Source: Blastococcus tunisiensis (GTDB lineage: Bacteria > Actinomycetota > Actinomycetes > Mycobacteriales > Geodermatophilaceae). Taken from it: a stretch of 64,000 nt of DNA. The notes under the pieces were generated by a model that saw nothing but the letters and a program-made list of their open reading frames with translations, was not told where the DNA came from and did no database searches. Positions 57,722 through 64,000 of this stretch are shown here, one piece after another. How positions within the stretch are numbered: the first letter of the stretch is position 1; the number at the start of each line of letters is the position of its first letter. The translations under genes were made by a program, and so were the position numbers. The stretch spans positions 1 to 64,000 of the forward strand of contig NZ_FOND01000019.1 in assembly GCF_900112815.1 (NCBI RefSeq), written 5' to 3'.

Positions 57722-57937
57722 GCATTCCCCCGTCGCCTCGGCCGGACGGTTGCCGTCTCGAGAGCGGTCGGCGACAAGCCGATCCGACGTAGGCAATCTA
57801 AGCCACTTCTGAGCAGATCGTGAGGATGTCCGCGCAGTGAGTGACGGAATGACACGTGTGTGACTAGTGGGGCGGCGACGGAGGCGCGGAAGGCGCGCCC
57901 CCTTGTTCGCCCCCGCCGGCTCCGCTTCCATGGGCGG

Positions 57938-58576
57938 GTGCGGATCCTCTTTGTGTGCACCGGCAACATCTGCCGCTCTCCCATGGGCGAGCGCCTGACG
58001 CGAGCCCACCTGGACGACGCGCTCGGCGCATCGGCCGCAGGGATCAGCGTGACCAGCGCCGGGACCTCCGCCGTCGTCGGCCGGGAGATGGAACCCTCGT
58101 CGGCTGCCGTCCTGGCCGGCCTGGGCGGGAACCCCGACGGGTTCCATGCCCGGCAGCTCACCGCCGGGATGGCCGAGACGGCCGACCTGATCCTCACGAT
58201 GACGCGCCGGCACCGTCGTTCGGTTCTCAAGCTGGCGCCGCGAACGATGTTTCGGACCTACACCTTGCGCGAGGCGGCCGATCTTCTGGACGGCGTTGAC
58301 GTGTCCGGCCTGCCTGCCGGGATCGATTCACGGGGGACCGCACTGGTGAGCGCGCTGGGTGGACAGCGAGCGACTCGTCGTCGCGGCGACCGGGAGCAGG
58401 ACGATGTCTTTGATCCGATCGGGCACCACGGCTCCGTCCACCAGGACGTCGGCGACATGATCGTCGAGGCACTGCATCCGCTGCTCGAGGCTCTCTGCGC
58501 GGACGGCGCGCAGTCGGACGTCCCGGGCGAGGGCGACACGCAGTGGATCGTGCCCCCGGCCTTCCGCGTCGCCTGA
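57938..58576 (+). CDS. Low-molecular-weight protein tyrosine phosphatase
   Basis: A 212-residue LMW-PTP with the catalytic loop FVCTGNICRSPMGERL at residues 5-20 and the acid loop FDPIGHH near 150. A basic insert (RATRRRGDREQ) lies before the acid loop. GTG 57938 is chosen because the catalytic strand normally begins two or three residues after the start; a GTG at 57860 would add an unusual basic leader. It is divergent from the tyrosine kinase, its probable substrate, and matches the second phosphatase at the other end of the cluster in fold but not closely in sequence. Confidence 0.9.
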   Translation: MRILFVCTGNICRSPMGERLTRAHLDDALGASAAGISVTSAGTSAVVGREMEPSSAAVLAGLGGNPDGFHARQLTAGMAETADLILTMTRRHRRSVLKLAPRTMFRTYTLREAADLLDGVDVSGLPAGIDSRGTALVSALGGQRATRRRGDREQDDVFDPIGHHGSVHQDVGDMIVEALHPLLEALCADGAQSDVPGEGDTQWIVPPAFRVA

Positions 58577-58641
58577 TGGCGCGGCGCTCGACGGCTCAAA
58601 AGGTCGAGCCCTCATAGCCCCGGCGCCACGGAACTGCTTGC

Positions 58642-59448
58642 TCAGCCCTCCGGGCCGGTGGCAGGCGCCGCCTGTGACAAGGCTTCCCGCACGACCGGGA
58701 CGAGCAGTTCGGCCAAGTAGGCATGCCCCTCGTCGGTCGGCGAGACCGCGTCGGCCGCGATCAGTTCGGGCCGGTCGGCGAACCAACCGTCGGCGAGCGG
58801 GTCCACGAAGGCGGCTCCCCCGGCCTCCGCGGCGCTGCGGACCGCGTCCCGGACCGCCAGCAGGGATGCCGGGAAGTCCGTGCCGCTCCACGCCGGCCCC
58901 ACGACGACCAGCGCGGTATCGGGGGCATCCCGGCGGATCAGGGAGACGGCCTGCGTCGCGTTGCTCTGCACGAGCGCGAGGTCCTCGTCGGAGTCGTTGC
59001 GACTGCCGAAGAGCACGGTCACCGTGGCTTGGGTCGCCGGCCGCCGCTGCACGAGGTCGAGGTAGTTCTCGCCGGTAGTGCCGATGGACGCGTAGCCGGC
59101 CCGCGGCACCGCAGCCAGCTCGAGTTCGGCGCCGGTGCGCTCCGCGATCAACGCCGGCCAGCCGGTGGTTCCACGTCCGCCGAGCTCGTTGCCGGCCGCA
59201 TAGCCGTCGCCATAGATGAGCAGCGACGGCAAGGCCGCCGGCTGCTCGATGGCGGCGGTCTCGGACATGGCGGCCTGGGACGCGGTGCCTTCTGATGCGG
59301 GCGTCGACAGCGCGGCCCGGGAGGTATAGGCGTCGTCGGGTGCGGTCCGGACGGCCATGGACGCGAAGATGGCCACGTTCCCCGCGACCAGCAGGAGGAG
59401 AGCCAGGATGCCCCACAAGGGTGGCCGATCCAATCGCACTCCTCGCAT
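58642..59448 (-). CDS. Membrane-anchored SGNH/GDSL-type hydrolase
   Basis: A 268-residue protein with a signal anchor (about residues 10-32, LWGILALLLLVAGNVAIFASM) and an extracellular domain. SGNH block I appears as LLIYGDGYAAGN near residue 75, with Asp-Gly in place of the usual Asp-Ser so the nucleophile is uncertain; GTTGENYLDL (block II-like), LFGSRNDSDED near 145 (block III GxND) and DAVSPTDEGHAYLAE near 235 (block V DxxH-like, DEGH) follow. It may act on acyl groups of the surface polymer. The missing serine in block I is worth noting. Confidence 0.8.
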   Translation of the reverse strand: MRGVRLDRPPLWGILALLLLVAGNVAIFASMAVRTAPDDAYTSRAALSTPASEGTASQAAMSETAAIEQPAALPSLLIYGDGYAAGNELGGRGTTGWPALIAERTGAELELAAVPRAGYASIGTTGENYLDLVQRRPATQATVTVLFGSRNDSDEDLALVQSNATQAVSLIRRDAPDTALVVVGPAWSGTDFPASLLAVRDAVRSAAEAGGAAFVDPLADGWFADRPELIAADAVSPTDEGHAYLAELLVPVVREALSQAAPATGPEG

Positions 59449-59705
59449 GACGTCAGGGTAACCGCTCGGGCCCACAGCGTGACCACACGCTCGTGACGAC
59501 GCGCGGGGCGCGCGTGGCCGGCAGCGACCAGGGCGAACGTGTCGCCACATTGCGGGCGGGCAGCCAAGGCCAATCTTCGCGGATTCTTGTGGACTGAGTG
59601 TGGATTGGGCGGACTCCGCAGGCCGCTGACCTGCGGTTTCGTCCAGCTCTATACGTTGAAGCGAAACGTTCCCGACGTGATCGGCTGCTCGTTGCCGACG
59701 AACCA

Positions 59706-59749
59706 ACGAGATGCGCCGCTCAGGCCGTGTGGCGAGCAGCGCATCTCGT
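59706..59749. terminator. Perfect 11-bp inverted repeat, possible bidirectional terminator
   Basis: ACGAGATGCGC (59706-59716) pairs exactly with GCGCATCTCGT (59739-59749) around a 22-base loop. It lies seven bases beyond the stop of the minus-strand gene at 59757 and could end that transcript. The rest of 59449-59756 shows no gene. Confidence 0.5.
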
Positions 59750-59756
59750 CGGGAAG

Positions 59757-60446
59757 TCAGGGGCGACCGGGCTGCGCGGGGACGTGGTCGCTGGCCTGAT
59801 CCGCTGGCGCGGGAGCGGGAGCGGGAGCGGGAGCGGGAGCAGGGACGGGTACGGAGTCCGGGCGCCCGGCCTCCGGCCGCTCCGGAGCCGCGGGGGCTGG
59901 GATGTCCGGGCGCACGGGCTGGTGGGTCGACCGGGCATCGCTGCTGACTACGCCTCCGTTGACACCGCCCTCCTGGGCGTCGCTGCTCACACCTTGCCCC
60001 AAATTAGCCTCGGTCGGGGTCACGGCTACGGTCCCGCCGTCCTGCGGCAACTGTCCGGGATCGTCGGCGACCTCGCCGTTGATCGCCTTCTCCTCCTTCG
60101 AAGTGCCCGTCTCCCCCGGTGCCGGGGTCGAGGGGGAGTCCGGCAGCTCGAACGGCGTGACAGCCTCCACGACACTGCTACATGGTCCTGAACCGCGTCG
60201 GGCAGCACTCCGGCCGCGCCGGCGCCGGTCACGCTGGCCAGGGCGATGCTGAGGCCGGTCGCCGCCCGGGCGACGGCTCCAGCGGAGGCGAACTTGGCCG
60301 CGCCTGCGGCTAGGAATCCGAACGGCGGCGAACTCGGCTCGCCGGCTGACCGCAGCGTCGGCCAGGGGCGTCCCGAGCCGGGAACGCTCGCCGTCGGCAT
60401 GGGTGAACCGCTCTGGCGGGCGAACCAGGAGCTGGACGATGGGCAC
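59757..60446 (-). CDS. Pro/Ala-rich protein of unknown function with an apparently out-of-frame middle
   Basis: The open frame codes 229 residues from GTG 60446. The N-terminus (QLLVRPPERFTHADGERSRL, in pieces) and C-terminus (SVVEAVTPFELPDSPS, QEGGVNGGVVSSDARS, then a (Ala-Pro)n tail) look like protein, but the middle (about residues 48-90) is an Arg-rich string. In the neighbouring frame the same bases give a plausible hydrophobic helix, FLAAGAAKFASAGAVARA, GLSIALASVTGAGAAGVLPDAVQDHV. This suggests two compensating frameshifts that keep the frame open. I recall similar actinobacterial proteins with that helix, but cannot confirm a family. Function unknown. Confidence 0.5.
   Translation of the reverse strand: MPIVQLLVRPPERFTHADGERSRLGTPLADAAVSRRAEFAAVRIPSRRRGQVRLRWSRRPGGDRPQHRPGQRDRRRRGRSAARRGSGPCSSVVEAVTPFELPDSPSTPAPGETGTSKEEKAINGEVADDPGQLPQDGGTVAVTPTEANLGQGVSSDAQEGGVNGGVVSSDARSTHQPVRPDIPAPAAPERPEAGRPDSVPVPAPAPAPAPAPAPADQASDHVPAQPGRP
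59811..59840. repeat. Five tandem GGGAGC hexamers
   Basis: Exact (GGGAGC)5 microsatellite inside the coding region of the minus-strand gene; each unit encodes Ala-Pro. Changes in copy number would lengthen or shorten the Ala-Pro tail without a frameshift. Confidence 0.95.
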
Positions 60447-60500
60447 ACGTCGGTCCTCGCTGTGCGGTGCAGCGGTGGTGTCGGAACACGACACCTGGCT

Positions 60501-61067
60501 CTAACAGTCGAGGTCGGCCTCCATCACGGTGAGCAGCTTGGCCCGGGCCGCGTCGGCTCCAGTCCGGGGCAGAGGGGACCCGATGGGGACGGCGCGGTCC
60601 TTCTTCGTCGGCCGGCTCCGCCACGCCGCGGTCATCTGCTGGCCGGCCTCGTACTGTGCGGCCCGAACGAACGCTTCGTAGGTCCCGGCGACGGCGTCGG
60701 TGCTGTGGATCGCCATCCACGCGGTGTAGAAGCTGATGCGCGACTTCACGTCGCTGACGTGCTGGGTGAGCTCACGCCGCGCCGCCGCCGACCCGTCACG
60801 GCGACGGATGCGGTACGGGGCCTCCAGGTAGTCCTCCACCGCCCGTACGGCCTCGGCGTAGAACGTCGCCCGCTGCTGGCGGCGGGTCTCCCTCTGCTGG
60901 GTCTTGTAGGCCTTCACCGCGACGATGGCGGCGACCGCCGCGGCCCCCATGACACCGAGCACGCTGATGAGGGCGGTGGCGAGGTCGCCGCCGTCGAGGT
61001 CGCCCAGCAGCCGCTCCCACGTCCCCTGTGCGGCCGCGCCGGCCGCCGCGGCCAGGAACGCTGTCAC
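60501..61067 (-). CDS. Membrane protein, candidate CBASS effector
   Basis: A 188-residue protein with a hydrophobic segment at about residues 30-52 (ALISVLGVMGAAAVAAIVAV), a basic coiled stretch (KTQQRETRRQQRATFYAEAVRA) and a helical cytoplasmic domain to the end. A weaker hydrophobic stretch precedes it (residues 2-13). I recognise no enzymatic motif. The GTG start overlaps the E2-like gene stop by four bases, so it is the third gene of the operon with the CD-NTase. Small transmembrane proteins in this position are the usual membrane-disrupting effectors of CBASS, which is the basis of the call. Confidence 0.6.
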   Translation of the reverse strand: MTAFLAAAAGAAAQGTWERLLGDLDGGDLATALISVLGVMGAAAVAAIVAVKAYKTQQRETRRQQRATFYAEAVRAVEDYLEAPYRIRRRDGSAAARRELTQHVSDVKSRISFYTAWMAIHSTDAVAGTYEAFVRAAQYEAGQQMTAAWRSRPTKKDRAVPIGSPLPRTGADAARAKLLTVMEADLDC

Positions 61068-61576
61068 GCGGCCCGCCTGGGGAAGCCGTGTGGCTGCTCG
61101 TCGCCGAGCCACTCGCCGTCACGCCGGCCACCGGTGGCCCACCAGTGATCCTCGAAGAACAGGTGGACACAGGTCAGGTCGAGCAGCGCAAGCAGACCGT
61201 CCTGCGGCCGCCAGCGCTGCTCGGGTGGTGACCACGGGTAGTACAGGCAGAGCGCATCGTCGTCGGGCATGCGGTGCGGCGACGGCCTGCCTGGGTCGGC
61301 GAAGACGCGCGGGTACTCCTCGGGCGACAGCCCCCAGCAGGGGTAGGTCGGCTGCGCGAAAAAGTAGATGGTGACCGGCACGGGATTCCGGCGTCCACGC
61401 ACCTCCAGCGGCACCCGGTAGCTGAGCAGGTCTCGTTCGACGGTTGCGCACAAGTCCCGGCCGTGCTCGCGACGTGCGACGCCCTCCACGGGGATCTGCC
61501 ACCACGGCTGCATGCCGTACCAGGCGGTGTCCGGCCTTCCCGCCGCGGCTGCCGCGGCGGGAAGGCCGGTGCTCAC
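61064..61576 (-). CDS. E2-like protein of short type II CBASS
   Basis: A 170-residue protein. The C-terminal half has the prokaryotic E2 pattern: His101 and Cys110 in PHRMPDDDALCLYYP, then a helix (DGLLALLDLTCVHLFFEDHW) and the closing WATGGRRDGEWLGDEQPHG, similar to the tG-W-G-x-E-x-H end of CBASS E2 proteins. Cys110 is the likely catalytic residue. In type II CBASS the E1-E2 protein Cap2 conjugates the CD-NTase; short systems encode only the E2-like part and lack E1 and JAB peptidase, as here. GTG 61576 overlaps the CD-NTase stop by four bases. Confidence 0.75.
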   Translation of the reverse strand: MSTGLPAAAAAAGRPDTAWYGMQPWWQIPVEGVARREHGRDLCATVERDLLSYRVPLEVRGRRNPVPVTIYFFAQPTYPCWGLSPEEYPRVFADPGRPSPHRMPDDDALCLYYPWSPPEQRWRPQDGLLALLDLTCVHLFFEDHWWATGGRRDGEWLGDEQPHGFPRRAA

Positions 61577-62607
61577 GGCGCCCAGCTCTTCGCCGGGATC
61601 CGCGTGCGCTGTGCGCCGGCGCCCGTCCCGGTGGTGATGCCGCTGGTCCGGCCAGCGCGGAAGCGGCGGGCCTCTTCCAGGACAACCGCCGTCTGGTCCG
61701 GGCGGGGCAGCATCTCCTCGTCGTTGAACAGCTTGGCCAGCTCATCGTGGGCGAGCTGCGGGTAACCGTCCCGCTCGAGCCGGGCGGCCTCGTCGACCCG
61801 CTTGCCGGCCTTGCGCAAGGCGGTAACGACCTCCAGCCGGGGCTTGTTGAGCTTGATGGGCTTCTCGGCGACGCGGGCGGGATCGCGGGTCTCGCCCTTG
61901 TCCAGTTCGTCGGCGGCGTACTGGAACCAGGTGGCGATGCCGGAGAGCAGGGACGTCGGCTGCTGGATGCAGCCCAGCGCCAGAGCCTTGATGTTCCACG
62001 AGCACAGCGGCTTGCCGTTGCGACGGTTCCAGTGCTTGAGCAGCCGCACGATGCGGGCGAAGGCCACGGCGGTGTCCTCGATGGCCTGGAGAACCATCGC
62101 GGTGTGCGCCTCCGGGTGCGACCGGTCCCAGGTCGGCATCTTCGGAATGAACAGACCCGCCGCCCCGAGGTTGTCCAGCGCGCAGATGACGTCGGCGGTG
62201 AAGTCCTTCTCGCCGGCGTGCACGGGGTCACCGAACCGGACGAGCACCGCCCGCTTGCAGCCCTCGGTCTGGACGGTGAGCTTGGGGTAGGCGCCTTTGA
62301 GCTCCCGCCGGATGGCCGCCGCGGCGCGCTCCATCAGGTCCTTCGGGCCCCGCTTGTCCGGCCCGTGCGTTCGCAGGGCCTCGGCGATGACAATGCCGAG
62401 GTCGATGTCGGTCAGCGGGGTGAGCGCGTCGCCGTGCGCGACGCTGCCGTTGAAGTACACCCGAGAGCCGAGGAACTCGCGGACCAGCGCGTTGGCGATC
62501 GCCTCACGTCGTCGCCGGGCCTCGGCGAGCTCGTCGGCGGTCACCTCGATGCGGCGCCGGGCCTGCTCGAGGATGGTCTCCAGGGATGGGTGTGCAGCCT
62601 GTGGCAT
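61573..62607 (-). CDS. CD-NTase (cGAS/DncV-like nucleotidyltransferase)
   Basis: A 344-residue nucleotidyltransferase of the OAS/cGAS-like type. The active site has Gly54-Ser55 in YFNGSVAHGDALTPLTDIDLG (in part), metal ligands Asp67 and Asp69 and a third acidic residue Asp139 in DFTADVICALDN. The helical half has VRLLKHWNRRNGKPLCSWNIKALAL near residues 187-211, a typical CD-NTase segment. Such enzymes make cyclic di- or trinucleotides on phage infection. ATG 62607 has AAGGAG six bases upstream. It leads a three-gene overlapping operon with the E2-like and membrane proteins. The nucleotide product cannot be read from sequence. Confidence 0.85.
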   Translation of the reverse strand: MPQAAHPSLETILEQARRRIEVTADELAEARRRREAIANALVREFLGSRVYFNGSVAHGDALTPLTDIDLGIVIAEALRTHGPDKRGPKDLMERAAAAIRRELKGAYPKLTVQTEGCKRAVLVRFGDPVHAGEKDFTADVICALDNLGAAGLFIPKMPTWDRSHPEAHTAMVLQAIEDTAVAFARIVRLLKHWNRRNGKPLCSWNIKALALGCIQQPTSLLSGIATWFQYAADELDKGETRDPARVAEKPIKLNKPRLEVVTALRKAGKRVDEAARLERDGYPQLAHDELAKLFNDEEMLPRPDQTAVVLEEARRFRAGRTSGITTGTGAGAQRTRIPAKSWAP

Positions 62608-62927
62608 GGCGTCTCCTTCCTGCGGCGGAAGGGGCTCCCGCCGCCCGGAACGCCGGTGCTACCGTGCTGCCCTACACCCCATGTAGACGGCACCCCGGTA
62701 CGCGACCTCCTCGGTCGGCGACCGGGGTGTGCTGCGTTCCAGGTCCAGCCTGCCGGACGGCAGCGACAGTTTCGGGGAGTTCGCCACACCCGCCCCACCC
62801 GCACCATCGCGTCCGTGCGGCTACGCGTCTCACAGCGGTCCCCGGGGGGGCGTCTGCGGCTGTCACTCACAAGGTGGGTCCAGGCGAGAAGTGTGGGGAG
62901 CCCCGGAGAAACGGGCAGACTCCGGGC
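62608..62927. promoter_or_regulatory. Divergent promoter region between CD-NTase and the HTH-nucleotidyltransferase gene
   Basis: These 320 bases separate two divergent starts, so both promoters should be here. I see no clear -35/-10 pair or long operator palindrome; a short CTACA...TGTAG inverted repeat lies near 62680-62695. No gene on either strand has coding character. Confidence 0.45.
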
Positions 62928-63596
62928 ATGAGGTTGCAGCGTGGGACGCCCGTCGCCGGGGTCGACCCCGAGACGGCACGAAACATCGCTCGCGCCTGCC
63001 ACGACCACTGGAGCTCGACCCCCGCGATCGCCGACAAGGTGCACGTGCCGGCAGAAGAGCTCGCCGTCATGCTCGACCAGCTCGCCGACGCCGCCTACCT
63101 CCAGCGACGCGACGGCGGCGACGGCGGCCGCGTGGAGTGGAACACGACCATCACCGGCGGCGCGCTGACGATGGCGTCGTTCCTCAAGCCCATCTCCCGC
63201 ACCCGAGCCGAGAAGCTGCTCGCCGGGGTCCTCGAGCGCGCGGCCGACTACAACGCCGACGACGGCAAGCTCTATGTCATCACAGAGATTGCAGTGTTCG
63301 GCTCCTACTTGCGCCCTGACGCCGTCGAACTCGGAGACCTGGACCTGGCGGTCAAGTTCACCGGACGGCGGCCCGACGCCAACGAACCCGACACGGTGTT
63401 CGCCTACGCCGACGCGTCCGGGCGCAACTTCCCGACCTTGTTCGCCACCATCGCCTGGCCACAAACGGAGATGCTCCAGCTGCTGCGCAACCGCAGCGGG
63501 TACATCAACGTGCACACCGAGGACATCACCCGTTTCACCGACGACTGGCGCGCCGTGTATCGCTATCCGGCGACGGAGTCCTCTCCGGCTCAGTGA
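62928..63596 (+). CDS. Winged-helix domain fused to a minimal nucleotidyltransferase
   Basis: A 222-residue protein. Residues about 12-75 look like a small winged helix (NIARACHDHWSSTPAIADKV in pieces, PAEELAVMLDQLADAAYLQR). The second half has a minimal nucleotidyltransferase motif: Gly125-Ser126 and the acidic pair Asp137/Asp139 in VFGSYLRPDAVELGDLDLAV. A third acid is not obvious. This could be a MNT-type toxin-antitoxin or regulatory enzyme. It is divergent from the CD-NTase operon by 320 bases, so it may regulate it or belong to the same island. Function not known. Confidence 0.65.
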   Translation: MRLQRGTPVAGVDPETARNIARACHDHWSSTPAIADKVHVPAEELAVMLDQLADAAYLQRRDGGDGGRVEWNTTITGGALTMASFLKPISRTRAEKLLAGVLERAADYNADDGKLYVITEIAVFGSYLRPDAVELGDLDLAVKFTGRRPDANEPDTVFAYADASGRNFPTLFATIAWPQTEMLQLLRNRSGYINVHTEDITRFTDDWRAVYRYPATESSPAQ

Positions 63597-63870
63597 GCCC
63601 GTTCGAGGGTCGTCGAACGACTGGACGGTCAGCGGATTTTGCCCCGGCTTCCGCGACTGACATCCCGTCGTCATGATCGCGACAGAAACGGAGCCCTCGT
63701 CGGCGCCTTCCAGGGACAACAAGGCCTGGTGCCGCGACTGACCTCGACCGAAGCTTCGGCACACAACACATCGAGCGCCCGCCGCATCCCGACTCTCGGC
63801 GGGGTGTCACCAAACGGCTCCGAAAAGCGCCTTCTCCCGGTGAGAGCAACTACTCACCAGCGGAGCAGGG
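63597..63870. other. Intergenic stretch with no gene seen
   Basis: About 270 bases after the HTH-nucleotidyltransferase gene. Open frames are short and lack coding character. I see no repeat or RNA feature. Confidence 0.5.
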
Positions 63871-64000
63871 ATGTGCGGTCAGCCGGGACGACGGACAACG
63901 ACAGCACTTGCGCCGGCAGCGTCCCACGTCTCCCCTGCTTGCTGCGGCGTGCTGCAGGACCTCGTCGACTGCTACGGCGGCGACACCCACCGGCTGCTCA
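63871..64000 (+). CDS. Possible start of a small protein, cut by the window end
   Basis: ATG 63871 follows GGAGCAGGG and opens a frame that runs off the window. The first codons have loose composition, but the later ones (ACCGVLQDLVDCYGGDTHRLL, in part) have strong G/C third positions, as in real genes here. No domain can be recognised in 43 residues. It may equally be a chance frame. Confidence 0.35.
   Translation, partial: MCGQPGRRTTTALAPAASHVSPACCGVLQDLVDCYGGDTHRLL

Noticed and set aside
59811-59846. Tandem hexamers as a possible CRISPR or satellite array
   Set aside because: Units are six bases with no spacers and encode Ala-Pro; it is a coding microsatellite.

Overview
The window is a 64 kb piece of a high-GC actinobacterial chromosome. 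Codon third positions are strongly G/C, GTG and TTG starts are common, and many genes overlap by four bases. Gene content (aerobic-type CobG/CobN cobalamin cluster with a fused ChlI-ChlD chelatase subunit, CbtAB, ThiC/ThiM/ThiE/ThiD, Wzy-type surface polysaccharide genes, FliD) fits a free-living, possibly motile actinobacterium. A Geodermatophilaceae-like source is my inference from general resemblance, not a proven placement.

Layout. 1-1556: end of a flavin-reductase-like gene overlapping ribBA. 1557-3873: a tRNA-3'-end-like fragment, a FhuF-like iron-sulfur protein, then a cobalamin riboswitch driving cbtB-cbtA. 4056-11222: thiamine region with three TPP riboswitches, one each on a zinc alcohol dehydrogenase, on thiM-thiE-thiD, and on thiC. 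Directly behind thiC lies a bluB-cobT fusion gene broken by a 1-base deletion and an 8-bp tandem duplication. 11332-35255: the cobalamin pathway (phosphatase, cobU, cobS, cobN, cobG, cobH, cobIJ, cobK, cbiD, cobM, cobL, cobD, cobQ, chlID, cobO, cobB, cobE, cobC, cobT, cysG) with two more cobalamin riboswitches. 35279-38525: accessory region with an insertion sequence, a decayed tyrosine recombinase and a gene-free stretch, followed by an orphan fliD (38526-39890).

40052-59448: surface polysaccharide region bracketed by two low-molecular-weight tyrosine phosphatases: LCP ligase, acyltransferase, nucleotide-sugar dehydrogenase and epimerase, asparagine synthase, a lower-GC methyltransferase next to a relic of a second asparagine synthase, Wzy-like polymerase, two glycosyltransferases, Wzx-like flippase, WecA-like initiating transferase, CapD-like dehydratase and a Wzz/tyrosine kinase. 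59706-64000: a defence-like region. A three-gene overlapping operon (CD-NTase, E2-like protein with a candidate catalytic cysteine, membrane protein) looks like a short type II CBASS system. It is divergent from a winged-helix/nucleotidyltransferase gene.

How it works together: cobalamin made by the central cluster and TPP made by the thi genes feed back through six riboswitches. The lower-ligand branch appears damaged (BluB), while a second, intact CobT remains. The polysaccharide genes form a complete synthesis, export and attachment set for a Gram-positive envelope. The apparent indels in bluB-cobT, in the gene at 59757-60446 and in the integrase could be real decay or assembly errors; read-level checking decides.
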